A DNA stretch of 64,000 bases from positions 124,001 through 188,000 of the forward strand of contig NZ_AP023258.1 of assembly GCF_016756595.1 (NCBI RefSeq), written 5' to 3'. Positions 18,055 through 27,187 of the stretch are shown here, one piece after another; position 1 is the first letter of the stretch, and each line of letters opens with the position of its first letter. The translations under genes were made by a program, and so were the position numbers. Origin of the DNA: Mesorhizobium sp. L-2-11 (lineage in GTDB: Bacteria; Pseudomonadota; Alphaproteobacteria; Rhizobiales; Rhizobiaceae). Below the pieces are notes generated by a model, which was not told the origin of the DNA, made no database searches, and worked only from the letters and a program-made list of their open reading frames with translations.

Positions 18055-19908
18055 ATGGATGCAACCAGCGGCGCGGCGAAGCGCGGCAAATCGTTTGTCC
18101 ATGTGGCGGAAGCCTCCTGGGGCAAAGGCCTCAGCACCCTGCTGCGTATCGTGCGAATGACGCTGCGCCATCCCTGGCAAGTCGCCATCACCATCGTTTC
18201 GACCTTCATTGCCGCGACACTGCAGCTTTTCATTCCACGCTTGCTGGGACGCGCCATCGACCAGGCGCAGGGCGTCTTGACTGCTGGTGCTGGTCCTGCG
18301 GCAGAGCACGCGCTGTGGAACACGGCGCTCACGCTGCTCGTCGTCAGTATCCTGCGCGGCCTCTTCACTATGGCGCAGAATTACTATGGCGAGGCCGTCG
18401 GCCACCGGACCGGCTATGAACTGCGGCTGGCTTTCTATGAGAAGATCCAGCGCCTGAGCTTCTCCTTCCATGACCGGGTCCATACCGGCGATCTCATCAC
18501 GCTCGGCCTGCTCGATCTCGACGGCGTGCGCATGTTCTTCTCCACCGGCATCCTGCGCGTCGTGCTGCTCGGCGTGCTGATCGGCGTCGGCGCTTATCTG
18601 CTGATCAGCACCGATCTCGTGCTCGGGCTGCTCAGCCTGAGCTTTGTGCCGTTCGTCGCTTGGCGGTCCTCGGTCACGCAGCTGGCGCTGCGCAGCACCT
18701 GGCTGACGTTGCAAGAGCGGCTGTCGGTGCTGAGCCGGGTGATGGATGAGAACCTCGGTGGCATCCGTGTCGTGCGTGCTTTTGCGGCGCAGCGGCATGA
18801 GCTGGAAAAGTTCGACCGCGCCAAGCAGGATGCGCTGGACCTCGCCAACCAGCGCGTCGGCATCCGCGTCAGCAATACCAGCGCCATGAACTTCTCGTTC
18901 CTCGCCGCCATGGGCTTGGTGCTCTGGTTCGGCGGCCAGAAGGTGATTGCGGGCCAGATCAGCGTCGGCACGCTGGCCCAGTTCCTCACCTTCATGACCA
19001 TCTTGCAGATGCCAGTGCGCCAGCTCGGCCTGATGGTCAATTCATTCGCCCGCGCTTCGACCTGCGGCACGCGTCTGTTCGAACTGCTGGACACCGAACT
19101 CGATATCGAGGACGCGCCCGACGCCAGGGATCTTGTCGTCACTGACGGTGTGCTGCGCTTCGACAATGTCGGCTTCCGCTACGCGGGCGCTGGCCGCCCG
19201 ACGCTATCCGGGATCTCCTTCGAGGCAAGATCCGGGCAAACCATCGGCATTGTCGGTCCGCCCGGCAGCGGCAAGTCGACCATCGCGCACCTGATCCCGC
19301 GCTTCTACGATGTGACGTCAGGTGCCATCACCATCGATGGCCAGGACATCAGCAAGGTCACGCTGCAATCGCTGCGCAAGGCGGTCGGCGTGGTGCAGCA
19401 GGACGCATTCCTGTTCACCACCTCGATCGAGAACAACATCGCCTACGGCAATCCATGGGCGCGCGAGACCCGCATCGGGCAAGCCGCCGAGTATGCCCAA
19501 TTGCACAACTACATCATCGGGCTTCCCGCCGGCTACACCACAGTCGTTGGCGAACGCGGCGCGTCGCTTTCCGGCGGCCAGCGCCAGCGCCTGACCATCG
19601 CCCGCAGCCTGATGCTGCGGCCATCGGTGCTGGTCTTCGACGATTCAACTGCTGCCATCGACGCCGGCACCGAGCAGCGGATCCGGGCAGCGATGAAACG
19701 CTTCGCCAAGGACCGCGTGACGCTCATCATCTCGCACCGGCTGAGTTCACTGATGCATGCCGACCAGATCCTGTTCGTGGAGGGCGGCCGGATCGTCGAG
19801 CGCGGCACGCATGAGGAACTGCTGGCGCTCGGCGGACGCTACCGCGCCCTATACGACCTGCAGCTGCGGTCGGACGATGACCGACCCGTTGTAACGGGAG
19901 CCGCGTGA
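18055..19908 (+). CDS. ABC exporter subunit with degenerate ATP site
   Basis: 617-aa half-transporter: six membrane helices (about residues 30-330) followed by a nucleotide-binding domain with Walker A GPPGSGKST, signature LSGGQRQRL, and Walker B VLVFDDSTAAID. The catalytic glutamate after Walker B is Asp here (FDD instead of LDE), as in the non-catalytic partner of heterodimeric exporters. ATG at 18055 chosen because homology starts there; an in-frame ATG at 18022 is the alternative. The next gene overlaps its stop codon and supplies the complementary half. Probably exports lipids or drugs; the substrate cannot be read. Confidence 0.88.
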   Translation: MDATSGAAKRGKSFVHVAEASWGKGLSTLLRIVRMTLRHPWQVAITIVSTFIAATLQLFIPRLLGRAIDQAQGVLTAGAGPAAEHALWNTALTLLVVSILRGLFTMAQNYYGEAVGHRTGYELRLAFYEKIQRLSFSFHDRVHTGDLITLGLLDLDGVRMFFSTGILRVVLLGVLIGVGAYLLISTDLVLGLLSLSFVPFVAWRSSVTQLALRSTWLTLQERLSVLSRVMDENLGGIRVVRAFAAQRHELEKFDRAKQDALDLANQRVGIRVSNTSAMNFSFLAAMGLVLWFGGQKVIAGQISVGTLAQFLTFMTILQMPVRQLGLMVNSFARASTCGTRLFELLDTELDIEDAPDARDLVVTDGVLRFDNVGFRYAGAGRPTLSGISFEARSGQTIGIVGPPGSGKSTIAHLIPRFYDVTSGAITIDGQDISKVTLQSLRKAVGVVQQDAFLFTTSIENNIAYGNPWARETRIGQAAEYAQLHNYIIGLPAGYTTVVGERGASLSGGQRQRLTIARSLMLRPSVLVFDDSTAAIDAGTEQRIRAAMKRFAKDRVTLIISHRLSSLMHADQILFVEGGRIVERGTHEELLALGGRYRALYDLQLRSDDDRPVVTGAA

Positions 19909-21800
19909 TGTCGACAAATAGCGGCGACGAGAAGGAAGACACCAGCGGGCGGCCGAAAAAGGCGGTCGTCGGCTCGCACCGGGACGAGGAAGAAGTCTTC
20001 GGCAAGGCCTATGATCCGCGCATCGTGCGGCGCATCTGGAGTTTCGTGAAACCGTATCGGGGCCGGATTTTTATCTCGGTCGCCGCGGTCCTGGTGTTCA
20101 CGCTGACGCAGCTGGCGATCCCGCTGGTCATCCGCTACGCCATCGACCACGGCATGGCGGCGGGCAGGCTCGACCGGTGGGTGATGATCTGGGCTATGGG
20201 CGCCTTCGCGACGATCATCCTCATCAACTACGGCGCCAGCTATGTGCAGGAGAGCGTCGTCGGCAAGGTGGCCGAAAATGTGCTCTCCGACCTGCGCCGC
20301 GCCATGTTCAGCCACCTGCAGCGGGTCTCGCTGGGCTTCATGGACAAGACCGAGGTCGGCCGGCTGATGTCGCGCCTGCAGGGCGACGTGAATTCAATGC
20401 AGGAATTCCTTGAAACGTCGGTGATGTCGGTGGGCGACATCGTGCTGTTGTTCGGCATCGTCAGCGTCCTGCTCTGGCTCGATTTCCGGCTCGGTCTGCT
20501 GACGCTGTCGACCATGCCGGTGCTGTTCATCGTGCGCGTGTTCTGGCTGCCGCGCGCCAAGGTCGCCTTCATGGCGGCGCATGAAACCAACTCGATCGCC
20601 AACGGTGCGCTGGCTGAAGGCATCCATGGCGTGCGCACGGTACAGAGCCTGGAACGCCAGCATGTCAATTTCGATCTTTATGACGAGAAGGTGCTGGCCA
20701 ATCTCAATGCCCATCTGAGGTCGGCCAGGTATGCGCAGGTGATGGTGCCGATCGTCGACACGCTGACCGGGTTCGCCATGGCGACAGTCATCGTCGTGGG
20801 CGGCTCGATGGTGTTGTCGCACAGCCTCGACGTCGGCGTCATGGTGGCGTTCCTGTTCTACATCCAGCGCTTCTTCGACCCGATCCGCTCGCTCACCATG
20901 CAGTACAGCGTGATGCAGCGCGCCATGGCTTCGGGCCAGCGCATCTCCGAAGTGCTCGACGTGCCGGTGGACGTCAGCGACAAGGACAATGCTGTTAAGC
21001 TGTCGCGCGACATGGACGGCTCGGTCGAGTTCAGGAACGTCACCTTCGGCTACCGGCAGAACCTGCCGGTGCTGAAGAACGTCTCCTTCCGCGTCAATCC
21101 GGGCGAGACCGTAGCACTTGTCGGCCCGACCGGATCGGGCAAGTCCAGTTCGATGGCGCTGGTGCACCGCTTCTACGATGTCTGGTCGGGTCAGGTCCTG
21201 GTCGGCGGGCACGATGTGCGCGACCTGACACAGGATTCGCTCGGAGAGCAGGTGGCAATGGTGCTGCAGGAGCCGTTCCTGTTCTCAGGAACGGTGCTGG
21301 AGAACATCCGCTATCATAAAACCGGCGCCAGCCGCGAGGAGGTGGTCCGCGCCGCACTGGCCGTCGGCGCGCACGACTTCATCGAGAACTTGCCCGATGG
21401 CTACGACACCGAACTCGAGCAGCGTGGCGGTAATCTCTCGCTCGGCCAGCGCCAGCTGATCAGTTTCGCGCGGGCGCTGGTCGCCGACGCCAAGATTCTT
21501 GTGCTCGACGAAGCCACGGCCAGCATCGATTCCTATACCGAGATGCTGATCCAGAAGGCGCTGATAAAACTGCTGGATGGCCGGACAGGGCTGGTTATTG
21601 CCCACCGGCTGGCCACGATCCGCGGCGCCGACCGCATCATCGTCCTGCAGAACGGCGAGATCGTCGAAAGCGGCAACCACGAACAGCTGATGGAAAGAAA
21701 GGGTCTCTACGCGCGCCTCTACAATATGAACTACGCGTCGTTCGACGATGTTTCCGAGGAAGAGATGGGGATGGAATCAGCGGTCGGCAAAGCGACGTGA
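19908..21800 (+). CDS. ABC exporter partner subunit
   Basis: 630-aa half-transporter, ATG overlapping the previous stop (TGATG). Six membrane helices (about residues 55-340), then a nucleotide-binding domain with Walker A GPTGSGKSS and a canonical Walker B ILVLDEATASID. Its signature is LSLGQRQLI, a departure from LSGGQ. Combined with the partner's Asp-substituted Walker B, this gives one consensus and one degenerate ATP site, the pattern of TM287/288-type heterodimers. The acidic C-terminal tail (DDVSEEEMGMES) is not conserved in the family as far as I know. Confidence 0.9.
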   Translation: MSTNSGDEKEDTSGRPKKAVVGSHRDEEEVFGKAYDPRIVRRIWSFVKPYRGRIFISVAAVLVFTLTQLAIPLVIRYAIDHGMAAGRLDRWVMIWAMGAFATIILINYGASYVQESVVGKVAENVLSDLRRAMFSHLQRVSLGFMDKTEVGRLMSRLQGDVNSMQEFLETSVMSVGDIVLLFGIVSVLLWLDFRLGLLTLSTMPVLFIVRVFWLPRAKVAFMAAHETNSIANGALAEGIHGVRTVQSLERQHVNFDLYDEKVLANLNAHLRSARYAQVMVPIVDTLTGFAMATVIVVGGSMVLSHSLDVGVMVAFLFYIQRFFDPIRSLTMQYSVMQRAMASGQRISEVLDVPVDVSDKDNAVKLSRDMDGSVEFRNVTFGYRQNLPVLKNVSFRVNPGETVALVGPTGSGKSSSMALVHRFYDVWSGQVLVGGHDVRDLTQDSLGEQVAMVLQEPFLFSGTVLENIRYHKTGASREEVVRAALAVGAHDFIENLPDGYDTELEQRGGNLSLGQRQLISFARALVADAKILVLDEATASIDSYTEMLIQKALIKLLDGRTGLVIAHRLATIRGADRIIVLQNGEIVESGNHEQLMERKGLYARLYNMNYASFDDVSEEEMGMESAVGKAT

Positions 21801-22061
21801 TCGAGACTGGCAGAACCTGGTCACGGCGAATCCGGGGGACCGTCCTTCCGACGAGACCAAAAGATTCTGTCGGGACAGCACGCTCGTCGTGCCGACAAGC
21901 GGCGGCCGGTTGGGGTCGATCGGCAACGAAGTGCCGATCTCGTGGATAAAGTCGGGAGCGCAACCAGCCGTCTTCGTGAAAGAAGCGTATAGACGATAGC
22001 CTCCGGTGGTCCAGAAACCCAGGGGCGGTTCACTGGCCAATTCTAGACTTTCGAATTGCAT
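21777..22061 (-). CDS. Hypothetical protein, possible last gene of sulfonate operon
   Basis: 94-aa frame with protein-like composition (EPPLGFWTTGGYRLYASF, APDFIHEIGTSLPIDPNRPP) but no family I recognise. It lies 33 bp after the ATPase gene on the same strand and overlaps the 3' end of the convergent ABC exporter by 24 bp, which weakens the case. The ribosome site is poor. It may be a fragment. Confidence 0.3.
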   Translation of the reverse strand: MQFESLELASEPPLGFWTTGGYRLYASFTKTAGCAPDFIHEIGTSLPIDPNRPPLVGTTSVLSRQNLLVSSEGRSPGFAVTRFCQSRSRRFADR

Positions 22062-22094
22062 AGGCTCGTTCAGATCAAGCAACGTCGCCCTTGT

Positions 22095-22865
22095 TCAATG
22101 CAGGCCGAACTCGCGCAGCAGCGCCTCGCGGTGGCGCACGAACCGGGCTTCGCTGCGGTCGCGCGGGCGCGGCAGCTCGATGTCGATCAGCCGCGCGGCG
22201 GCACCCTTCTCCCTGGGCAGGATGAGCACTCGGTCTCCGAGGTAGACGGCCTCCTCGAGGTCGTGGGTGACCATGATCATGGTGACGTTCTCCTCGCGCC
22301 AGATGCGGGCGAGTTCCTCCTGCATGGTGATCTTGGTCATGGCATCGAGCGCGCCGAGCGGCTCGTCGAGCAACAGGATCTCGGGCTGGACAGTCAGTGC
22401 GCGGGCGATGCCGACACGCTGCGCCATGCCGCCGGAGAGCTGGCGCGGATAGGCGTCGGCGAAGTCGCCGAGGCCCACCAGGCGGATGCAGCCGCGCGCC
22501 CGCTCCTCGGCCTCCGCCTTGGGCGCGCCGCGCACCTCCAGGCCGAAGACGACGTTGCCGAGCACGGTGAGCCAGGGCAGCAGGCGAGGCTCCTGGAAGA
22601 TAACCGCGCGCTCGGCGCCGACGCCGCTGACCGGCGCGCCATCGATCAGCACGCGGCCGCCGTCGGCCTGTTCCAGGCCGGCCAGCACGCGCAGCAGCGT
22701 GGTCTTGCCCGAGCCGCTGGCGCCGACGATGACCAGGCATTCGCCGGGGCGCACGTCGAGGCTGAGGCCCTTCAGCACATTGAGCGAGCGGCCGTTTATG
22801 GCGAAGGATTTGGAGAGGTCCCGGATCGAAACCTCGCCTCGGCTTGCGGTTTGCTGGATGCCCAT
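22095..22865 (-). CDS. SsuB-type sulfonate/nitrate ABC transporter ATPase
   Basis: 256-aa cytosolic ATPase of the nitrate/sulfonate/taurine importer family. Walker A GASGSGKTT, Q-loop FQEPRLLPWLTV, signature LSGGMAQRVGIARAL, Walker B ILLLDEPLGALDAMTK, switch His in MVTHDLEEA. ATG at 22865 (MGIQQTASRG) is the natural start; an open frame extends well upstream into the binding-protein gene but is out of frame with it. It is transcribed with the binding protein (7 bp upstream) and permease, and powers uptake of a sulfonate or sulfate ester. Confidence 0.88.
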   Translation of the reverse strand: MGIQQTASRGEVSIRDLSKSFAINGRSLNVLKGLSLDVRPGECLVIVGASGSGKTTLLRVLAGLEQADGGRVLIDGAPVSGVGAERAVIFQEPRLLPWLTVLGNVVFGLEVRGAPKAEAEERARGCIRLVGLGDFADAYPRQLSGGMAQRVGIARALTVQPEILLLDEPLGALDAMTKITMQEELARIWREENVTMIMVTHDLEEAVYLGDRVLILPREKGAAARLIDIELPRPRDRSEARFVRHREALLREFGLH

Positions 22866-22872
22866 GTTCGCC

Positions 22873-23877
22873 TCAGTTCGACTTGGCGGCGGCGTTGGGA
22901 TCGAACAGGATGTCGGCGACCTTGAGCTTGCCTTCGGGCAGGCTGCCCTCGCGCTCCAGGACACCAATCCAGAATTCGAGATCGCGCGGCACGGCTTGCG
23001 CGCCTGCGCGCAGGCCGAAGCCGCGCCAGTGCTTCGCCAGATCCGCGTTCTCTCCGCGCTCGGTGAAGATCTTCGCCAGCAGGGCGCGAGCTTCCTCCGG
23101 ATGCTCGCGCGACCAGTCGGCAGCGCGGACCGACTGCTCAACGAAGTTGCGCGCGGCCTCCGGATGCGCCTCGACGAAGTCGCGGCGCAGCACGGTGAAG
23201 CCGCCGGCGATCTCGCCCAGCACGTCGGTGTCGTCGAAGATGACGCGCACGCCACCATTGGCCTTCAACGGGCCCTCGAAGGTGGACTGCCAGTAGCCGA
23301 CGCCGGCGATGTCGACCTGATGGGAGCGCAGCGTCTGCTCGAGCTGCGGGCCGGGCACGACGATCAGGTTGGCCGCATTCTCCGGCAAGTCGTTCTGGTG
23401 CAGCGCCTCGCGCACGGTGTAGTCGAGATGAGCGCCGAGCGTATTGACCGAAATCGATTTGCCGACAATGTCCTTGATCGATTTGATCGGGCTGTCCTTC
23501 AGCACATAGAAGGAGCTCTGGACCCGATCGTCAATGCCGTTCGACGGGTAGGCGGCGACGAAGTCGTTGCCGCCGGCGATGGAGTTGAGCACAGCCGCCG
23601 TGGCGGCGCCGCCGATGTCGACGCTGCCGCCGGCTAACGCGAAGAGCGAGGCCGGTCCGCCCTGGGCGTAGCCGACGTTTTCAAGCTCGATGCCGAGGTC
23701 CTTGAAGTAGCCGAGCTCTTGGGCGAGCTCGTGCGGGGAGATGCCGCCCTGACTCGCGAGGTAGCGCAGCTTGACCGGATCGGCCGCGCTCGCCGGCAAG
23801 GTGACGCCGAAGGTCGAGGCGAGCAGGCCGGCGGCGACGACGGCACCGATTTTCGGGAAGCGGAACGAGAATGTCAT
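22873..23877 (-). CDS. Periplasmic sulfonate-binding protein, SsuA-like
   Basis: 334-aa binding protein with a Sec signal peptide (residues 1-32, ending PASAA). The mature part has the NMT1/SsuA two-lobe pattern: LRYLASQGGISPHELAQELG, GGSVDIGGAATAAVL, IVGKSISVNTLGAHLDY, and VDIAGVGYWQS. It delivers substrate to the permease at 23959. It is more diverged from the second locus binding protein at 36082 than the permeases are from each other, so the two systems may differ in ligand. Substrate unproven. Confidence 0.85.
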   Translation of the reverse strand: MTFSFRFPKIGAVVAAGLLASTFGVTLPASAADPVKLRYLASQGGISPHELAQELGYFKDLGIELENVGYAQGGPASLFALAGGSVDIGGAATAAVLNSIAGGNDFVAAYPSNGIDDRVQSSFYVLKDSPIKSIKDIVGKSISVNTLGAHLDYTVREALHQNDLPENAANLIVVPGPQLEQTLRSHQVDIAGVGYWQSTFEGPLKANGGVRVIFDDTDVLGEIAGGFTVLRRDFVEAHPEAARNFVEQSVRAADWSREHPEEARALLAKIFTERGENADLAKHWRGFGLRAGAQAVPRDLEFWIGVLEREGSLPEGKLKVADILFDPNAAAKSN

Positions 23878-23958
23878 GGTCTTGGGTCCCTTGGGTTCTG
23901 ATGCGTTGATGGTTTCGGGGGGTATGGGCAGGCGAGAGGTGCGAGCCGCCGGTGCGTT

Positions 23959-24807
23959 TCAGCCGATCGCCTCGCTCCAGCGGCAGAGCCGCCGTTGCAG
24001 CAAGACCAGCGCGTAGTTGGCGATCAGGCCGAGCGCTGCGAGCAGCAGGATCGCCGCGAACATCAGCGGGATCTGGAAGTTGTACTGTGCGTTCATGACC
24101 TGGAAGCCTACGCCCTTGTTGGCGCCGATCATCTCGGAGGCGATGAGGAGCAGGAGCGCCGTCGTGGCGGAGAGCCGGAGCCCCACGAAGATGGAGGGCA
24201 CCGAACCCGGCAGCACGACGCGGCGGAAGACGGTGAGCCTGGACGCGCCGTAAACCCGCGCCATCTCGATGAGTCTTTTGTCCACCTCCTTAACGCCGCC
24301 GATCGTGTTGAGCAGCAGCGGGAACAGCGTCGCCCAGAAAATCACGAAAATCTTCGACGCCTCGCCGAGGCCGAGCAGCAGGATGAACACTGGATAGAGC
24401 GCCAGCGCCGATGTCTGGCGGAAGACCTGCAGGATCGGGTCGAGCGCGCGCTCGACGGCCCGGACCTGGCCCATGAACAGGCCGAGCGGGATGGCGACCA
24501 GCACCGCCGCGACAAAGGCCGTGCCGGAGCGCTGCAGGCTGATGGCAATGTCATCGAGCAGCGCGCCGCCGGCGAGACCGTCCCAAAGCGCGGCGACAAT
24601 GGTGTTCAGCGGCGGGAATACCGCCGCGTTGATCCAGCCGGCGCTGCTGGCGATCTGCCACAAGGCCAGGAAGCCAAGCAGCACGCCGTAGCGCGAGAGG
24701 AAGGCGCCGGCGGCGGCGGGAGCGCTGCGCGCGAGGCCGGCGGCAAAGCCGGGTTCTTCGGGGTCGCGGCCGAGGAGGAACGGCCGCTCAATCTGCTGCA
24801 AACTCAT
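23959..24807 (-). CDS. SsuC-type ABC transporter permease
   Basis: 282-aa inner-membrane permease with about six helices and the EAA loop (IEMARVYGASRLTVFRRVVLPGS). ATG at 24807 (MSLQQIERPF) chosen; the frame extends further upstream into the monooxygenase tail. It sits between the LLM monooxygenase gene (25 bp upstream) and the binding-protein gene, all leftward, so import and oxidation are cotranscribed. Confidence 0.88.
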   Translation of the reverse strand: MSLQQIERPFLLGRDPEEPGFAAGLARSAPAAAGAFLSRYGVLLGFLALWQIASSAGWINAAVFPPLNTIVAALWDGLAGGALLDDIAISLQRSGTAFVAAVLVAIPLGLFMGQVRAVERALDPILQVFRQTSALALYPVFILLLGLGEASKIFVIFWATLFPLLLNTIGGVKEVDKRLIEMARVYGASRLTVFRRVVLPGSVPSIFVGLRLSATTALLLLIASEMIGANKGVGFQVMNAQYNFQIPLMFAAILLLAALGLIANYALVLLQRRLCRWSEAIG

Positions 24808-24832
24808 GGTCGTGTCCTTTGCTGACGGCGGG

Positions 24833-26197
24833 TCATTCGGCGGCCGGCGCAAGCGCGCGGGCGGCGGTCCAGGGATTTTCGGGGCGCGGCAGGCCGAGGT
24901 TTTCGCGCAGCGTGCGGCCCTCATAGGCAGTGCGGAACAGGCCGCGCTTTTGCAATTCGGGGATGACCAGCTCGACGAAATCGTCGAGCGCGCCGGGCAA
25001 CCAAGGCGGCAGGATGTTGAAGCCGTCGGCGGCCTCGTTGCGGAACCATTCCTCGAGCTGGTCGGCGACCTGCACCGCGCTGCCGATCACCGTGTAGTGG
25101 CCGCGCGCTGTAGCGATCCACTGATAGAGCTGGCGAATGGTGAAGTTATGCTCGTCGGCGATTTGGCGGATCAGCGCCTGGCGGCTTTTCATGCCCTCGG
25201 TCTCGCGGCTCGGCGGCAGCGGCCCGTCAAGCGGATAGCCTCGGATGTCGAGCGTCTGGCCGGCAAGGCCGTTGAGCAGCGCGACGCCGTCATCGGGCAG
25301 GATCAGGTCGGTGAGCTGTCGGTATTTTTCGCGCGCCTCGTCCTCGGTGCGGCCGACGAAGGGCGCGACGCCGGGCATGATCAGCACATGGTCGGGATTG
25401 CGCCCGGCCGCCCGGACCCGCTTCTTGATGTCGCGGTAGAATTCCTGCGCCGAGGCGAGGTTCTGGTGCGCGGTGAAGATGACTTCCGCCGAGGCGGCCG
25501 CCAGCCCGCGTCCGTCCTCGGACTGGCCGGCCTGAACCACGACCGGATGGCCCTGCGGTGGACGCGGCACGTTGAGCGGGCCCTTGACGCTGAAATGCTT
25601 GCCGCGATGGTCGATGTCGTGGACCTTGCCGGTGTCGTAGAACCGCCCGCTCGCCTTGTCGCGAATGAAGGCGTCGTCCTCCCAGCTGTCCCACAGCGCC
25701 TTGACCACCTCGACATGCTCGTGGGCGCGGGCGTAGCGGTCGGCGTGGTCGGGCTGGGTGTCGCGGTTGAAGTTCCTCGCCGTGTCGTCGCCGGCCGAGG
25801 TGACCACGTTCCAGCCGGCGCGGCCCCCGGTCAGCAGGTCCAGCGAGGCGAATTTGCGGGCAAGCGTGTAGGGCTCCTCGTAGGTGGTCGAGGCGGTTGC
25901 GATGAAGCCGATGTGGCTGGTCAGCGGGGCGAGCGCGGCAAACAAGGTGACCGGCTCGAAGCCGGCGATCTTGGCGTTGCCGCCCTCGCGGCCGCCGAGG
26001 CCGACCGACAGGTTGTCGGCGAGGAAGTAGGCATCGAACAGGCCGCGCTCGGCGGTCTGGGCGAGTTGTTTGTGGAACTCGAAGTTGGTGGCGCCGTCAG
26101 CCGGCGCCTCCGGATGGCGCCAGGCGGCGATGTGCTGGCCGCCGCCCGGGAGGAAGGCGCCGAGCTTGATCTGTTTCGACTTGCGATGGCTGGTCAT
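24833..26197 (-). CDS. Flavin-dependent monooxygenase, NtaA/SnaA/DszA type
   Basis: 454-aa luciferase-fold (LLM) oxygenase that uses reduced FMN from a separate reductase. Family motifs: FDAYFLADNLSV, GFIATASTTYEEPY, LLTGGRAGWNVVTS, HADRYARAHEHV, GRNPDHVLIMPGV, DGFNILPPW. The family attacks C-N or C-S bonds in nitrilotriacetate, dibenzothiophene sulfone and sulfonates; the neighbouring sulfonate importer and FMN reductase favour a sulfur compound. ATG at 26197 has a good GGAG site; an upstream frame to 26230 lacks one. A paralogue at 38820 is frameshifted. Confidence 0.85.
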   Translation of the reverse strand: MTSHRKSKQIKLGAFLPGGGQHIAAWRHPEAPADGATNFEFHKQLAQTAERGLFDAYFLADNLSVGLGGREGGNAKIAGFEPVTLFAALAPLTSHIGFIATASTTYEEPYTLARKFASLDLLTGGRAGWNVVTSAGDDTARNFNRDTQPDHADRYARAHEHVEVVKALWDSWEDDAFIRDKASGRFYDTGKVHDIDHRGKHFSVKGPLNVPRPPQGHPVVVQAGQSEDGRGLAAASAEVIFTAHQNLASAQEFYRDIKKRVRAAGRNPDHVLIMPGVAPFVGRTEDEAREKYRQLTDLILPDDGVALLNGLAGQTLDIRGYPLDGPLPPSRETEGMKSRQALIRQIADEHNFTIRQLYQWIATARGHYTVIGSAVQVADQLEEWFRNEAADGFNILPPWLPGALDDFVELVIPELQKRGLFRTAYEGRTLRENLGLPRPENPWTAARALAPAAE

Positions 26198-26283
26198 GGG
26201 ATTCTCCGTGGATTTTCGGGCGCACGCCACCGGTCCCGCGCCGGGCAGGCGCGGGCCGTCAGTGCTTTTGTTAATGCGGCCGG

Positions 26284-26841
26284 CTAGGCGGCCAGGCTGA
26301 CGCTTTCAGTTCCGCCGATGGCCCGACACGCCTCGGCGACAGCCTGCTGCGCCCGGGCGCGGATCGCCTCCGAGACAAGCACGCCGTCCGAAAAATCGCG
26401 GTCGGAGGCGTAGATGGCGGTCGGCATTGTCAGCGCCTCGAAGAAGCCGAACAGCGGGCGAAGCTGGTGCTCGACGATGAGCGAATGGCGCTCGCCGCCG
26501 CCGGTGGCGGCGAGGATCACCGGTTTGCCCCGCAACGCAGACGGGTCGAGCAGGTCGAAGAAGTGCTTGAACAGGCCGGTGTAGCTGCCCTTGTAGGTGG
26601 GCGAGCCAACCACAAGGACATCGGCATCGCCGAGCCGATCAAGGAGGTTTCGGGCGGCCGGATCGAGTTCGCCCAGCCGCCGGGCCTGGCCGAGCGAGGG
26701 GCCAAGATCCTGGATGTCGAATGTGGCCGAGGCCGCGCCTATGCGTGACGCGACCTGCCCGGCTATGTGTTCCACGAAGGTCCGGGTTTTTGAGGGGCGA
26801 GTTATGTTGCCCGATATTCCCAAAACGAGCTTTGCTGACAT
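26284..26841 (-). CDS. NAD(P)H-dependent FMN reductase, MsuE-like
   Basis: 185-aa flavodoxin-fold reductase: LVLGISGNITRPSKTR (FMN phosphate loop), LLVVGSPTYKGSYTG-type motif at about 75-90, and PVILAATGGGERHSLIVEHQ. It supplies FMNH2 to the monooxygenase encoded 86 bp downstream. First gene of the leftward operon; an operator-like palindrome lies about 30 bp upstream. A close paralogue at 54926 plays the same role in the sulfone operon. Confidence 0.88.
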   Translation of the reverse strand: MSAKLVLGISGNITRPSKTRTFVEHIAGQVASRIGAASATFDIQDLGPSLGQARRLGELDPAARNLLDRLGDADVLVVGSPTYKGSYTGLFKHFFDLLDPSALRGKPVILAATGGGERHSLIVEHQLRPLFGFFEALTMPTAIYASDRDFSDGVLVSEAIRARAQQAVAEACRAIGGTESVSLAA

Positions 26842-26872
26842 CCCATTCTCCTTGATCCGCGACTGCTGAGTA

Positions 26873-26893
26873 ACGCTACTAATTTTGTAGAAT
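26873..26893. promoter_or_regulatory. Shared sulfur-regulon palindrome, site A
   Basis: Core CTACTAATTTTGTAG at 26876-26890, 32 bp upstream of the MsuE-like start. Its reverse complement (CTACAAAATTAGTAG) differs by one base from the core of site B near 44.08 kb. The 294 bp beyond it, to the gene ending at 27188, hold no gene I can support. Confidence 0.65.
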
Positions 26894-27187
26894 TAGGAGA
26901 GGGAGAGGATTTCAATTGTCATCGGATATGAGGATCAGGTTTTCATATTCGTGCGTGATTGGTCATTTTGAGGCGGCTGCGGGTGGCGAAGGGCCGCCAT
27001 CATCAACCACAAGCAAAAGATCGAAGGGATCTCTCGGCATTGTAGCGCTCGCAGAATGTCTCGAAGATGGGCTTGAATTCCGCTTTGGTGGCAGAAAGTG
27101 ATTTCACCCATCTTCATGTTTGCCAATCCGTCTCAGCCTCTGTCGCGGTACTCTTTTGATCGGGCCGTCACCGGTCGCTTCCATTCG

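Noticed and set aside
20394..21212. 272-codon leftward frame in the ABC exporter
   Set aside because: Antisense shadow; His/Asp/Arg-rich without fold signatures.
24806..26287. 493-codon rightward frame antisense to the LLM monooxygenase
   Set aside because: Complement of a clearly recognised gene; low-complexity V/G/R-rich text with no motifs.
26916..27126. Short frames on both strands between msuE-like and the MerR-like gene
   Set aside because: No conserved pattern and mutually overlapping; left as non-coding.
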